A stretch of 64,000 bases of DNA from DATKFM01 sp963851215 (GCA_963851215.1 CAWKOG010000005.1:1-64000); one strand, 5' to 3'; positions 31,637-41,693 are shown, numbered from the stretch's first letter. The notes: generated from the letters alone by a model not told the origin. Numbers and translations: made by a program.

Positions 31637-32786
31637 TTGTCAGTCCCGATGATCCAAATGGCGCGTGTGGGCGCCTATCTGATGAAGCAACGCCTGACAG
31701 GCACCAAGCGCTATCCGCTGGTGCTGATGCTGGAGCCACTGTTCCGCTGCAATCTGGCCTGCGCGGGCTGCGGCAAGATCGATTATCCCGACGCCATCCT
31801 GAACAAGCGCCTGTCGGTGAAGGAATGCCTGGACGCGGTCGATGAATGCGGCGCGCCGATGGTGGCGATCCCCGGTGGCGAGCCGCTGCTGCACAAGGAA
31901 ATCGGCGAGATCGTCGCCGGCATCATCGCGCGCAAGAAGTTCGTCATCCTCTGCACCAATGCGCTGCTTCTGGAAAAGAAGCTGCATCTGTTCACGCCGT
32001 CGCCCTACCTGACCTTCTCGGTCCATCTGGATGGCGACAAAGGCGATCACGACAAGTCGGTCTGCCAGGATGGCGTGTTCGACAAGGTGGTGGAGGCGGT
32101 GAAGGTGGCGAAGGCCAAGGGCTTCCGCGTCAACGCCAACGCCACGCTGTTCGACAACGCCAATCCCGAGCGCATGGCGGCGTTCTTCGACTACTGTATG
32201 GAAGACCTGAAGCTCGACAATCTGACGATCTCGCCGGGCTATGCCTATGAGCGGGCGCCGGATCAGCAGCACTTCCTCAACCGGCAGAAGACCAAGACGC
32301 TGTTCCGCGACATCTTCCGCCGCGACAAGAAGAAGCAGTGGCGCTTCAGCCAGTCGTCGCTGTTCCTGAACTTCCTCGCCGGCAACCAGATCCTATCACT
32401 GCACGCCCTGGTCGAATCCGACGCGCAACGTGTTCGGCTGGCAGAAGCCTTGCTATCTGCTGGGCGAAGGCTTCGTCGGCAGCTTCAAGGAGCTGATGGA
32501 GACGACGGCCTGGGATTCCTACGGCACCGGGCGCTATGAGAAATGCGCCGATTGCATGGTGCATTGCGGCTATGAGGGTACGGCCGTCGACGACACCTTC
32601 TCCCGGCCATGGAAGGCCATGAAGGTGGCGCTGTTCGGCGTCCGCACCGACGGCGAGATGGCGCCGGATATCGCGCTGGATCAGGCGCGGCCGGCCGAGT
32701 ACGTGTTCGAGAAGCAGGTCGAAACCGCGCTGGCCACCATCTCAACGAAGAAGGATGGCGCCAAGCAGCGCAGCAGCGCGGCCTAG
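31637..32786 (+). CDS. hpnH: HpnH, adenosyl-hopene transferase (radical SAM), one frameshift
   Basis: A B12-free radical SAM enzyme of about 383 residues that adds the 5-prime-deoxyadenosyl group of SAM to diploptene, the first step of the C35 side chain. The cluster motif is in LFRCNLACAGCGKIDYP (CxxxCxxC) near residue 40; PGGEPLLHKEIGEIV and CTNALLLEKKL follow. The frame breaks near 32393: NFLAGNQ is followed in the next frame by TRNVFGWQKPCYLLGEGFVG and ends with AKQRSSAA. The start is TTG 31637, with GAGG seven bases before it and the conserved SVP after it; ATG 31649 would cut off that block. It ends inside the opposite hpnG. Confidence 0.9.
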
Positions 32787-33446
32787 GGCGCGGCGGGCAA
32801 CCGCCGCATCGCGCGCCAGGTTCAGCAGTCCGCCGATCTGGCGCGGTTCGCGCCAGAGTTCGCGGGCCAACCCCCCGACATCGATTCCACCCCCGGGCGC
32901 CATGGCAGTCATGGCCGCCGGCGGCAGGTCGCGCCCGGCGGGATCGATGACCACCCGCAGCACCGCAAAGGGCAGGCCGGCATCGCGCGCCGCGCGGGCG
33001 ACGGCGCCGCTTTCCATATCGACGGCCAGGGCGCCACAGGACCGGTAGAGAGCCGATTTGGCCTCGGCTGAGGCCACCGGCTGATCGACGGCCCGGAGGG
33101 CGCCGAGCTGCAACGGCAGGCCTCGCGCGCTGGCCGCGGCGGCCAGGGCGTCGCACCAGGCGCGCTCCGCCGCCAGGGCGCCGCCACCGGCGGCCAGCAC
33201 CTCCGTGGCGACAATGACGTCCCCAGGCGCCAGCGTTGGCGCCAGGGCGCCGGCAGTGCCAAAGCTGAGAAGGCCCGGCGCGCCTTCATGGATCAGCCGC
33301 CGCGCCTCGCTCAGGGCGCGCGCGGCATCGCCGCCGGAAAGCGCGACGGCAAAAGCCTGCGGTTCGGGAAGATGGCGCTTGAGGCTGTTGGCCTCGAAGG
33401 CGAGGCCAGTGACGATGCCGATGGCCGGGCGGTTGATCCCCGTCAC
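32742..33446 (-). CDS. hpnG: HpnG, hopanoid-associated nucleoside phosphorylase
   Basis: A 234-residue phosphorylase of the PNP/UDP family that removes adenine from adenosylhopane, giving ribosylhopane. Phosphorylase blocks are IGIVTGLAFEANSLKRHL, LLSFGTAGALAPTLAPGDVI and the nucleoside-binding AVDMESGAVARAARDAG near residue 150. The ATG at 33446 overlaps the shc stop by four bases (ATGA), so it is coupled to shc. Its 3-prime end overlaps the 3-prime end of hpnH by 45 bases on the opposite strand. Confidence 0.92.
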   Translation of the reverse strand: MTGINRPAIGIVTGLAFEANSLKRHLPEPQAFAVALSGGDAARALSEARRLIHEGAPGLLSFGTAGALAPTLAPGDVIVATEVLAAGGGALAAERAWCDALAAAASARGLPLQLGALRAVDQPVASAEAKSALYRSCGALAVDMESGAVARAARDAGLPFAVLRVVIDPAGRDLPPAAMTAMAPGGGIDVGGLARELWREPRQIGGLLNLARDAAVARRALGRAAALLGAILLR

Positions 33447-35447
33447 ATGCCCCAGGTCACTTGATGCGAATTGCTGCGCATCAGGTTGCGGAAGCGGGCC
33501 AGCGCCCAGACCGGGAAATAGGCGCTATAGCCGTGATAGCGCAGGTAGAAGATGCGCGGGAAGCCCACGGCCGTGTACCAGTTCTCCTGCCATTTCGCGC
33601 CCTCGCGCGGCGCCCGCATCAGATAGTCGATGCCGCGGCGTACCTCATGGCTGTCGGCTTCGCCGACGGCCATGAGCGCAAGGACTGCCCAGGAGGTCTG
33701 CGACGGCGTGCTGGCGACGGTATGGTCCCGGCGCTCCTTCCAATAGGTTTCGCCGCCTTCGCCCCAGCCGCCATCGGCGCGCTGGCGGTTCTTCAGCCAT
33801 TCGACCGCCTTGCGGATATAGGGGCTGGCATGGTCCTCGCCGCAGGCATTGACGGCGCAAAGGGTGGACCAGGTGCCGTAGATGTAGTTGGTGCCCCAGC
33901 GGCCATACCAGGAGCCGTTATCCTCCTGCTCGCGCTGCAGGTAAGCCAAGCCGCGCTGGACCGCCTGGTGATCGCGGGGCAGTCCGGCCTGCGCCAGGAA
34001 GCTCAGGCAGCGCGCCGTGACATCCACCGTCGGCGGATCGAGCAACGCGCCGTGATCGGCGAAGGGGATATGGTTCAGGTAGTAGTGCGTGTTGTCGGCA
34101 TCGAAGGCGCCCCAGCCGCCGTTCTTGCTCTGCATGCCGATGACCCATTCCATCGCCCTGTCGATCGCCAGCTTGACCTTGGGATCGCTGTCGGCGAGGC
34201 CGGTGCGCAGCAGGGCGACGCCCGCGACCGCTGTGTCGTCCACATCGGGGTAGCGATCGTTTCGGTATTGGAAGGCCCAGCCGCCCGGACGCAGGCCCGG
34301 ACGCCGCACGGCCCAGTCGCCCACCACGTCCAGGATCTGGCGTTCGATCAGCCAGTCGGCGGCGCGGCGCAGACGCTCGTCTTCGCCGTCGACGCCCGCT
34401 TCCATCAGCGCGTTCATCGCCAGGACGGTGTCCCAGATCGGTGACATGCAGGGCTCGCAATAGCCGCTCGTTCTCGCCGAGCACCAGCAGGTTACGGATG
34501 GACTCCATGGCGATCTTCCGCTGCGGATGATCGGGCGCGTAGCCCAGGCTGCGATAGGCCATGACAGCGTTGGCCATGGCCGGAAAGATGCCGCCCAGCC
34601 CGTCCTCGCCGTTCAGCCGCTCGGCAATCCAGTCGATTGCCGCCTGGATGGAACGCTGGCGCGCGTTCTTCGGCAGCAGCGGCTCGCAGATGCGCAACGC
34701 CTTGTCGATGGCCAGGAACAGATTGCCCCACGCGCTGCCGGTCGGGTTGGTCAAATAGGTGCGCTCTTCTTCCGGCGGCACCACGAACAGTTCGCGGATG
34801 TTCACGGCGCGCGGGTTCAATGCCTTCGGCTTCAGGGCCGTCAGCACCAGCAGCGGCACGATCACCGTGCGCGACCAATAGGACACCTTGCTGAGATGGA
34901 ACGGCGCCCAGCGCGGCAGCAGCATGATCTCCGCCGGCATCACTGGCACCGCGCGCCACGGCACCTGTTCGAACAGAGCGAGCGCGAAACGGGTGAAGAC
35001 ATTGGCGCGCGCCGCGCCGCCGGCCTTCAGGATGGCCTCGCGGGCGCGCCGCATGTGAGGCGCCTCGATATCGTCGCCGCAGAGCTTCAGCGCGAAGTAC
35101 GCCTTGACCGAGGCGCTGATGTTGAACTCGCCGCCATGGAACAGCGGCCAGCCGCCATGGTCGGCCTGGGTCGTCCGCAGATAAACGGCGAGCTTCTTCT
35201 GGATGCTGTCGTCGATCTCGCCGGTGAAATGCTCGAGCATGATGTACTCGGCGGGGATGGTGGCATCCGCCTCCAGCTCGAAGCACCAGTCGCCTTCTTC
35301 GTTCTGGCGCGCCTGCAGATCGGCCGATGTTTCACGGACCGCACGGTCGATCTCGCCCAAGCTGATTTCGGCCAGCGAAACCCTGGTCGGATCGACCTGG
35401 GGCAGCGAGGTCGATCTCTGTCTAGCAACTGATTCGAACATGTTCAT
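33443..35447 (-). CDS. shc: Squalene-hopene cyclase, one frameshift
   Basis: A monotopic membrane enzyme of about 668 residues that folds squalene into diploptene and diplopterol. The first frame runs from MNMFESVARQRST through FELEADATIPAEYIMLEHFT and GGWPLFHGGEFNIS to LVLGENERL; the second begins YCEPCMSPIWDTVLAMNAL. The catalytic acid motif is in YPDVDDTAVAGVALL (DVDD). Several QW repeats are visible, e.g. QSKNGGWGAFDADNT, QEDNGSWYGRWGTNYIYG and RADGGWGEGGETYW. A single extra base near 34455 separates the halves; total length is 3n+1. It sits between hpnE (22 bases) and hpnG (four-base overlap). Confidence 0.93.
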
Positions 35448-35469
35448 GCTTGATATTGATATTGAATGC

Positions 35470-36771
35470 TTAATGACGATCCAGTGACTCCAAAGGGATA
35501 CCTACGTTACCTGCCCCTAGTTCGGCAAGTACCAAGCTTGCGGCGAATTCGCCCGATCTGAGGCTGCCTTCGATGGTGGCGGGAAGTCCAGTATCGGTCC
35601 AGTCACCGGCCAGGAAAAGGTTGGTAAATTCGCTCCTCGCCGGGGGCCGCAGGGCTACCTGCGCCGGCGTCTGGGCAAAAGTGGCATTCCTTTCCTTTAC
35701 AACTCGCCAAGGCGGCAGCGGTTGCGGAGGCTGGCCGGTCGCTGCCGCGACGTCTTTCCATAATCGCAGGGCGATCGCTTCCGCGTCTGTGTCTGCCAGC
35801 ACATCGGCGGCGCTGACGGTGACGGAAACGACATCACCGCGGAAGAATAACCACTGCGCGGTCCCGTTGATGATCGCTAGGAATGGTATGCCATCAGGTG
35901 CGCTGACGGGTTGCGGCAAGCGGAAATGGGCATTGACGATGGCCCGGCTCTCGGACGGCGCTTTCAGCCCGGGAACCAATTCCGCGGCCATGCGGTGGGG
36001 GACCGCCAGAACCACCAGATCGCCAGGCGGCACCGGCACCTGGGTGCTGGTGAAGTCCAGGGCCGCAATCCGGTTTTGTTCCAGGTTAATGGCGCGGAGC
36101 CGATAGCCATAGGCGGGCTCGACACCCAGTGCCCGCAGGCGCTCCAGGGCCGGCTCTACAAGCGCGTCGGACAGGCCCACGCGCGCAATCAGCGGCCGGC
36201 AGGCGGCGCCGCCCTGGCCGAAGGATTCGACGATCACGGGCCACAGGAGCCGCGCCGCCGCCTCGTTGGCCGCCGTGTTAAGGACCGCGACCGCAAAAGG
36301 CTCGAGCATCCGCCGGTACAGGGGATGGCCGGCATCGATCAGATCGGTGACATGGTCGTTGGCTGCTGCTTTGCGGAACCGGAGCAGAGCCAGATAGTCC
36401 GCGGCCTTGGTGCCGGGAACGCGCCGCGCGGCTGAGAATATCCACCATGGCAGTCTTCCGGAATTCAGTCTGACCGTCCACCTGTTGCCAGTCTCGGCAT
36501 CGAAAAACGGGAACACCGCCTCACCGGCATCGATCATGCGGTCTGCCGAGCCGATGGCCCGCATATAGCGCTGGGCGGCGTGGTTGCCGGCAAAGAGCAG
36601 GTGGTTGCCGTTGTCGATCACCCGATCGAGCTGCGCGTCGCGATAGGAACGGCAGCGGCCGCCGGCATGGGTGCTGCCCTCATAGAGGCGCACAGCCGCG
36701 CCCCTTTCGACCAAACGCAATGCGCTGTTCAGCCCGGCCAGGCCGGCGCCGATGACGTGAACCGTTGCCAT
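35470..36771 (-). CDS. hpnE: HpnE, hydroxysqualene dehydroxylase
   Basis: A 433-residue FAD-dependent amine-oxidase-fold enzyme that reduces hydroxysqualene to squalene, the last of three steps from farnesyl diphosphate. The dinucleotide motif HVIGAGLAGLNSALRLVERG is at the N-terminus, RLYEGSTHAGGRCRSYRD follows, and the C-terminal FAD block is FTNLFLAGDWTDTGLPATIE. The start is four bases after the hpnD stop, so the two are co-transcribed. The family is carotenoid-desaturase-like, but the hpnC/D context decides the role. Confidence 0.93.
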   Translation of the reverse strand: MATVHVIGAGLAGLNSALRLVERGAAVRLYEGSTHAGGRCRSYRDAQLDRVIDNGNHLLFAGNHAAQRYMRAIGSADRMIDAGEAVFPFFDAETGNRWTVRLNSGRLPWWIFSAARRVPGTKAADYLALLRFRKAAANDHVTDLIDAGHPLYRRMLEPFAVAVLNTAANEAAARLLWPVIVESFGQGGAACRPLIARVGLSDALVEPALERLRALGVEPAYGYRLRAINLEQNRIAALDFTSTQVPVPPGDLVVLAVPHRMAAELVPGLKAPSESRAIVNAHFRLPQPVSAPDGIPFLAIINGTAQWLFFRGDVVSVTVSAADVLADTDAEAIALRLWKDVAAATGQPPQPLPPWRVVKERNATFAQTPAQVALRPPARSEFTNLFLAGDWTDTGLPATIEGSLRSGEFAASLVLAELGAGNVGIPLESLDRH

Positions 36772-36775
36772 GACT

Positions 36776-37645
36776 TTAGAAGATGCCGTGGCGGGCGATC
36801 AGCCACAGTTTCTCGGCCTTCGACAGCGACACCCGCTGTTCAAGGTCACGATAGCCGCCGGCGCGGAGCCGCTGCAGCAGGCGCTGATAGACGACCAGGA
36901 TCAGGCGCGCCGGTCGCATGTCGCTGCGGGAAAGCCGGGACAGCAGGGTCTGCGCGGCGGCGAATCGCTGCTCGGCAAGGGACTCGATCTCGGCGCAGAC
37001 GCCGGCCAGGCGCGGGTCGCGCAACGCCGCCATCGGCGTCGTGTTCTTCACGCCATGCAGCGCCAGCAGTTCCCGCGGCAGATAGAGGCGCCCGAGCCCG
37101 GCATCCTCGGCGATGTCGCGCAGGATGTTGGTGAGCTGCACGGCTTCGCCGAGGGCATCCGCAAGCGCGATTCCCGCGACGCGCGGCGCGCCGAAGATGC
37201 GCACGCAGAGCAACCCGACCGCGCCGGCGACCCGCGCGCAATAGAGCCGAAGTTCAGCCATGGGCGGGGCGACGATGGGTCCGCGCGCGTCCATCTCCAT
37301 GCCGTCGATGATGGCGAGGAAGTCGTCGCGGGCGAGATCAAAGGTCGTGACCGGCTCACGCAGGGCCTGCGCCACCGGATGGCGCGGCGTGCCGGCATAG
37401 AGCCGGTCGATCTCCTCCCGCCAGCCCTGCAACTGGCTCAGCTTCACGCCGGCCGGCAGATCGCCGTCGGCGATATCGTCGACAACGCGGCAGAAGGCAT
37501 AGACGGCGAACATCGCCTGGCGCTTGGCCTTGGGCAGCAGACGCATGGCCCAATAGAAGGAGGTGCGCGACTGATGCACCACCTCGGTCACATGGCCTTC
37601 GGCCGATGCGACGGCCGGCATATCCAGGGCCGCCGGTTCGCTCAT
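36776..37645 (-). CDS. hpnD: HpnD, presqualene diphosphate synthase
   Basis: A 289-residue trans-prenyltransferase-fold enzyme that joins two farnesyl diphosphates to presqualene diphosphate. The first Asp-rich motif is in FCRVVDDIADGDLPAG near residue 60, the second in AVQLTNILRDIAEDAGLGRL near 175, and LYLPRELLALHGV follows. An in-frame TTG at 37657 exists, but the ATG at 37645 stands five bases after GGGAG and is preferred. Downstream of dxs by 36 bases, upstream of hpnE by four. Confidence 0.94.
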   Translation of the reverse strand: MSEPAALDMPAVASAEGHVTEVVHQSRTSFYWAMRLLPKAKRQAMFAVYAFCRVVDDIADGDLPAGVKLSQLQGWREEIDRLYAGTPRHPVAQALREPVTTFDLARDDFLAIIDGMEMDARGPIVAPPMAELRLYCARVAGAVGLLCVRIFGAPRVAGIALADALGEAVQLTNILRDIAEDAGLGRLYLPRELLALHGVKNTTPMAALRDPRLAGVCAEIESLAEQRFAAAQTLLSRLSRSDMRPARLILVVYQRLLQRLRAGGYRDLEQRVSLSKAEKLWLIARHGIF

Positions 37646-37681
37646 GGACGCTCCCAATTGCGGTCGCCGGAGCGCTTTGGC

Positions 37682-39607
37682 TCAGGCCCGCGACAGGCTG
37701 CGGGCCGCGAGGTCCTTTTCCAATGCGCTCAGGGCCGCGGCAACGATGTGACGGGCGTTCAGGCCCGCCAGGTCATATTGCGCGTGGGGCTTGTCATGGT
37801 CGATGAAAATATCGGGCAGGCAGAGCGGCCGGATCTTGAGGCCGCTGTCGAGCAGGCCCTCGGTCGCCAGATATTGCAGCACATGGGAGCCGAAGCCGCC
37901 GATCGAGCCCTCTTCGACGGTGATCAGCACTTCATGCTCCCGGGCCAGGCGGCGGATCATGTCGGTGTCCAGCGGCTTGGCGAAGCGGGCGTCGGCCACC
38001 GTGGTGGAGAGGCCGTGGGCTTGCAATTCGTCTGCCGCCTTGAGGCATTCCTGCAGACGCGCGCCCAGGCTGAGGATGGCGATGGCCGTGCCTTCACGGA
38101 CGATGCGGCCTTTGCCGATCTCCAGCGGCGTCGGCACTTCCGGCATGGCGATGCCCAGCCCTTCGCCGCGGGGATAGCGGAAGGCGCTGGGGCGATCGTC
38201 GATCGCCGCGGCGGTGGCGATCATGTTCACGAGATCGGCTTCGTCCGCCGCCGCCATGATCACGAAATTGGGCAGGCAGCCCAGATAAGCGACGTCGAAG
38301 GATCCGGCATGGGTCGAGCCGTCATTGCCGACCAGTCCGGCGCGATCGATGGCAAAGCGCACCGGCAGCTTCTGGATCGCCACGTCATGGACGACCTGGT
38401 CATAGGCCCGCTGCAGGAAGGTGGAATAGATCGCCGCGAACGGCTTCATGCCCTCGGTGGCGAGGCCGGCGGCGAAGGTCACCGCATGCTGCTCGGCGAT
38501 GCCCACATCGAAGCAGCGCTTGGGGAACTTCTCGGCGAACTTGTCGAGGCCGGTGCCGGAGGGCATCGCGGCATTGATGGCGACGATGCTCTCGTCCTTT
38601 TCCGCCAGCTTGATCAGGGTGTCGGAAAACACCTTGGTGTAACTCGGCGCCTTTGCGGGCACCTTCACCTGGATGCCGGTGACGACATCGAACTTGTTCA
38701 CGCCGTGATACTTGTCGGCGGATTTCTCGGCGGGCACGTAGCCCTTGCCCTTCTGGGTGATGCAGTGGATCAGCACCGGGCCGGGCACGTCGGAGTCGCG
38801 GACATTCTTCAGCACCGGCAGGATATGCTCGAGATTGTGGCCGTCGATCGGGCCGACATAGTAGAAGCCCAGCTCTTCGAACAGCGTGCCGCCGGTGACG
38901 ATGCCGCGGGCGAAACTCTCGGCCCGCTCGGCGCGCTCGCTGACCGGACGCGGCAGCTTGTGAATGGTGTTGCGCACGAGTTCGCGCAGCGAGCGGAACT
39001 GCCGCGACGACATCAGCCGCGTCAGATAGGCGCTCATCGCCCCGACCGGCGGCGCGATCGACATGTCGTTGTCGTTGAGTATGACGATCAGGCGCGTATT
39101 CATCGCGCCCGCGTTGTTCATGGCTTCATAGGCCATGCCGGCGCTCATGGCGCCGTCGCCGATGACGGCGATGACATTGTTGCTCTTGCCGGACAATTCA
39201 CTCGCCACCGCCATGCCGAGGCCGGCGGAGATCGAGGTGGAGCTATGCGCGGCGCCGAACGGGTCGTACTCGCTTTCGACCCGGCGGGTGAAGCCGCTGA
39301 GGCCGCCGCCCTGGCGAAGACTCAACATGCGGTCGCGGCGGCCGGTCAGCATCTTGTGCGGATAGCATTGATGGCTGACATCCCAGATCAGCCGGTCGCG
39401 CGGCGTGTCGAATGTATGATGCAAGGCGACGGTCAATTCGATGACGCCGAGGCTGGCGCCGAGATGACCGCCGGTCACGGAAACAACTTCGATCAGGTCG
39501 CGCCGCAATTCGTCGGCGATTTGTTTCAGCTCTTCCATGTTCATGCCGCGCAAGTCGGCAGGATCGTTCACACGGTCGAGAAGTGTCACGCGATTATGTT
39601 TATCCAT
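37682..39607 (-). CDS. dxs: 1-deoxy-D-xylulose-5-phosphate synthase
   Basis: A 641-residue thiamine-diphosphate enzyme that condenses pyruvate with glyceraldehyde 3-phosphate, the committing step of the MEP pathway. Blocks in order: VSVTGGHLGASLGVIELTVA, IWDVSHQCYPHKMLTGRRD, the TPP motif AVIGDGAMSAGMAYEAMNNA near residue 150, RCFDVGIAEQHAVTFAAGLA near 370 and the transketolase C-domain EEGSIGGFGSHVLQYLA. All are intact in one frame. Its position inside the hopanoid cluster suggests that precursor supply is matched to demand. Whether another dxs exists elsewhere cannot be seen. Confidence 0.97.
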   Translation of the reverse strand: MDKHNRVTLLDRVNDPADLRGMNMEELKQIADELRRDLIEVVSVTGGHLGASLGVIELTVALHHTFDTPRDRLIWDVSHQCYPHKMLTGRRDRMLSLRQGGGLSGFTRRVESEYDPFGAAHSSTSISAGLGMAVASELSGKSNNVIAVIGDGAMSAGMAYEAMNNAGAMNTRLIVILNDNDMSIAPPVGAMSAYLTRLMSSRQFRSLRELVRNTIHKLPRPVSERAERAESFARGIVTGGTLFEELGFYYVGPIDGHNLEHILPVLKNVRDSDVPGPVLIHCITQKGKGYVPAEKSADKYHGVNKFDVVTGIQVKVPAKAPSYTKVFSDTLIKLAEKDESIVAINAAMPSGTGLDKFAEKFPKRCFDVGIAEQHAVTFAAGLATEGMKPFAAIYSTFLQRAYDQVVHDVAIQKLPVRFAIDRAGLVGNDGSTHAGSFDVAYLGCLPNFVIMAAADEADLVNMIATAAAIDDRPSAFRYPRGEGLGIAMPEVPTPLEIGKGRIVREGTAIAILSLGARLQECLKAADELQAHGLSTTVADARFAKPLDTDMIRRLAREHEVLITVEEGSIGGFGSHVLQYLATEGLLDSGLKIRPLCLPDIFIDHDKPHAQYDLAGLNARHIVAAALSALEKDLAARSLSRA

Positions 39608-39752
39608 GTCCCCGCAGCTCTTTCAATGAAGGGGCAAGGCCGGTGATGCGATGAAAATCGCCCGGCTTCCCCACGTTCCCCCGTCTGAGGCGGAACATAG
39701 CGCATCGGAATCGGCTATGTGAACCGCTTTCTTAATCAGTGTTACGGTAGAT

Positions 39753-39768
39753 TATCAAATCTTATCAA
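39753..39768 (+). promoter_or_regulatory. Direct repeat TATCAA-N4-TATCAA upstream of dxs
   Basis: Two TATCAA hexamers ten bases apart lie in an AT-rich stretch 146-161 bases upstream of the dxs start, between hpnA and dxs. The same arrangement occurs upstream of hpnB. One helical turn between copies suggests a protein binding in tandem. Confidence 0.4.
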
Positions 39769-39792
39769 ATGATTAATGTCGGCTGTCGGTGG

Positions 39793-40785
39793 CTAGGGCC
39801 GGATCAGGCGCCGTTCAGCGAACCAATCCAGCGCTTGCCGCAGGCTGGCCTCCAACGGCGTCTGCGGCATTCCGAGCTCGCGGATCGCCTTGGTCGAATC
39901 AAATCGCATGGGTGTGCGGGCCAGCCTGACTCCCGCCAGGGGGGCGACCGGTGGCCTCTTTGTGACATTTGAGATGAGCTCGCTGATGGCGGCGGTGCTC
40001 CAGGCGAGCCAATAGGGAATGCTGCGGCCAGGCATCGGCCGCCCGGCCAACGTGCCGAGCAGGGCCAACAGGTCCTTCATGCGGATATTGCGGCCGCCCA
40101 GGATGTATCGCTCGCCGATGCGGCCCTTGTCCGCCGCCAGGATATGGCCGCGGGCGACGTCCCGGACATCCACCAGATTGAGCTCGCAATCGAAATAAGC
40201 CGGCGCCTTGCCGTTGACGAAATCCAGCAGCATCCGCGACGGGGGCGTCAGATGCACATCGCCGGCGCCGATCGGCAGCGTCGGATTGACGATGACGACG
40301 GGCAGCCCATTTCGCGCCGCCTGCAGGGCCGCCTGCTCCGCCAGGAATTTGGACCGGCAATAGGGCCCGGGCATGTCGTCGACGGTCCAGGAAACGGTCT
40401 CATCCACGGTCGCGGGCGTCGGCCGGCGGAAACTCTTCAGGATCGATTCCGTGGAGGTGTAGACGATCCGCTCCAGCTTGGCTTCGGCGGCCGCCTCCAG
40501 CACGGCGACGGTGCCGCGATAATTCGTCGCCATGAAGGTCTCGGGATCACTGGCCCAGAGATTTGGATTGGCCGCCAGGTGGTACAGACGGTGCGTTCCG
40601 GCCATGGCCCGGCGCAGCGTGCCGGAGTCGAGGATCGAGCCGGTGATGATCTCGACGTCATCAGGCAATCCGTCGGCGCCGGCCAGATCCAACACGCGCA
40701 CCTTGTCGCCCTGCTCGCGCAGCAGGCGCACGAGATGGCGGCCGACAAATCCGCCGCCGCCAGTCACCAGCGATTGTCTGTTCAT
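39793..40785 (-). CDS. hpnA: HpnA, hopanoid-associated sugar epimerase-like protein
   Basis: A 330-residue extended short-chain dehydrogenase. The N-terminal NAD-binding motif is LVTGGGGFVGRHLVRLLREQ, the catalytic YxxxK is in GPYCRSKFLAEQAALQAA (Tyr near 143), and TRPVG-equivalent NPTLPIGAGDVHLTPPSRM follows. HpnA is a standard member of hopanoid clusters, but its reaction is not settled. The ATG at 40785 overlaps the hpnC stop by four bases. Confidence 0.92.
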   Translation of the reverse strand: MNRQSLVTGGGGFVGRHLVRLLREQGDKVRVLDLAGADGLPDDVEIITGSILDSGTLRRAMAGTHRLYHLAANPNLWASDPETFMATNYRGTVAVLEAAAEAKLERIVYTSTESILKSFRRPTPATVDETVSWTVDDMPGPYCRSKFLAEQAALQAARNGLPVVIVNPTLPIGAGDVHLTPPSRMLLDFVNGKAPAYFDCELNLVDVRDVARGHILAADKGRIGERYILGGRNIRMKDLLALLGTLAGRPMPGRSIPYWLAWSTAAISELISNVTKRPPVAPLAGVRLARTPMRFDSTKAIRELGMPQTPLEASLRQALDWFAERRLIRP

Positions 40786-41678
40786 GGGCGGCGCGTGCCG
40801 CTGGGCGCAGCGACTGCGGTGGAGGCAGTGGCCGGGCGCTTCGTCAGCAGCCCGTGGAAAATGCCATGGAAGCCGCAGCCCAGGAAAGCCGGCTTCGACA
40901 GCTTGACGCGCATCGCCAGGGGATCGCGCCGACGCAGCAGTGCGGATAGCTTCTCGGCGATGCGCACGATGACGGCCAACTCCATGGCGAGATGGCGGCT
41001 GGTCAATTGCGCCGGCAGCGTGCGGGCGACGACGATGAGCCGGTCGGTGCTGTCGAGGCAGCGGTCGATGACAGCGCGCATGCCGGCGGAAGATCGCGGC
41101 GCGTCCAGCTCCTCGACTGTCGTCTTCGCCGCCTGCAGCCAATCCTGCGGCAAATAGACGCGATTGAGCTGCCGGTAATCGTCCTGGCAATCCTGCAGAT
41201 GGTTGAGAACCTGCAATGCGTTGCACAGCGCGTCCGACGCGGGATAGCCGGCGCGGGACTCGCCGTGGAGGTCCAGCAGATAGCGGCCAACGGGCGACGC
41301 CGACAGGAAGCAATAGCCCATCAGATCGTCCCAGTCCTGGTAGCGCAGCTTCACCGCGTCCTGCTTGAAGGCGGCGATGAGATCGAGGCCATGCTGGGTC
41401 GTGACGTTGGTTTCGAGCAGGCTGGCGCGCAGGCGGACGGCCTTCTCATAGCCGGCATCCTGATGCTGGCCGGTCAGCGCCGTGGCAAAGTCTTCGAGCC
41501 GCCTGACCTTTTCATCGGCCGGCAAATCGGCGCTGTCTGCGACATCGTCGATGGCCCGGGCAAAGGCATAAAACACCGCCACATGGGGACGCAGCCGCGC
41601 GGGCAGCAGCCAGGAGCCGACGGGGAAATTTTCCGTGCCGGCATTCTTGCCCGAAGGCGTCTCGACCGCTGTCGTCAA
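40782..41678 (-). CDS. hpnC: HpnC, hydroxysqualene synthase
   Basis: A 298-residue trans-prenyltransferase-fold enzyme that converts presqualene diphosphate to hydroxysqualene. The Asp-rich motifs are AFARAIDDVADSADLPADEK near residue 43 and LNHLQDCQDDYRQLNRVYLP near 165. The C-terminal segment (KLSKPAFLGCGFHGIFHGLL) is typical of HpnC rather than HpnD. Fifteen bases separate it from hpnB; it overlaps hpnA by four. Confidence 0.93.
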   Translation of the reverse strand: MTTAVETPSGKNAGTENFPVGSWLLPARLRPHVAVFYAFARAIDDVADSADLPADEKVRRLEDFATALTGQHQDAGYEKAVRLRASLLETNVTTQHGLDLIAAFKQDAVKLRYQDWDDLMGYCFLSASPVGRYLLDLHGESRAGYPASDALCNALQVLNHLQDCQDDYRQLNRVYLPQDWLQAAKTTVEELDAPRSSAGMRAVIDRCLDSTDRLIVVARTLPAQLTSRHLAMELAVIVRIAEKLSALLRRRDPLAMRVKLSKPAFLGCGFHGIFHGLLTKRPATASTAVAAPSGTRRP

Positions 41679-41693
41679 TTCCTGAGCTTCCCT

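Noticed and set aside
36770..39646. A 958-codon plus-strand frame opposite hpnD and dxs
   Set aside because: It runs antisense to two clearly conserved genes and has a His/Gln/Arg-rich composition typical of a GC-rich antisense shadow. Neither a family motif nor a ribosome site is visible.
39753..39768. The TATCAA repeat as a promoter -10 element
   Set aside because: The hexamer is not close to TATAAT, and the exact duplicate spacing at two loci fits a protein-binding site better.
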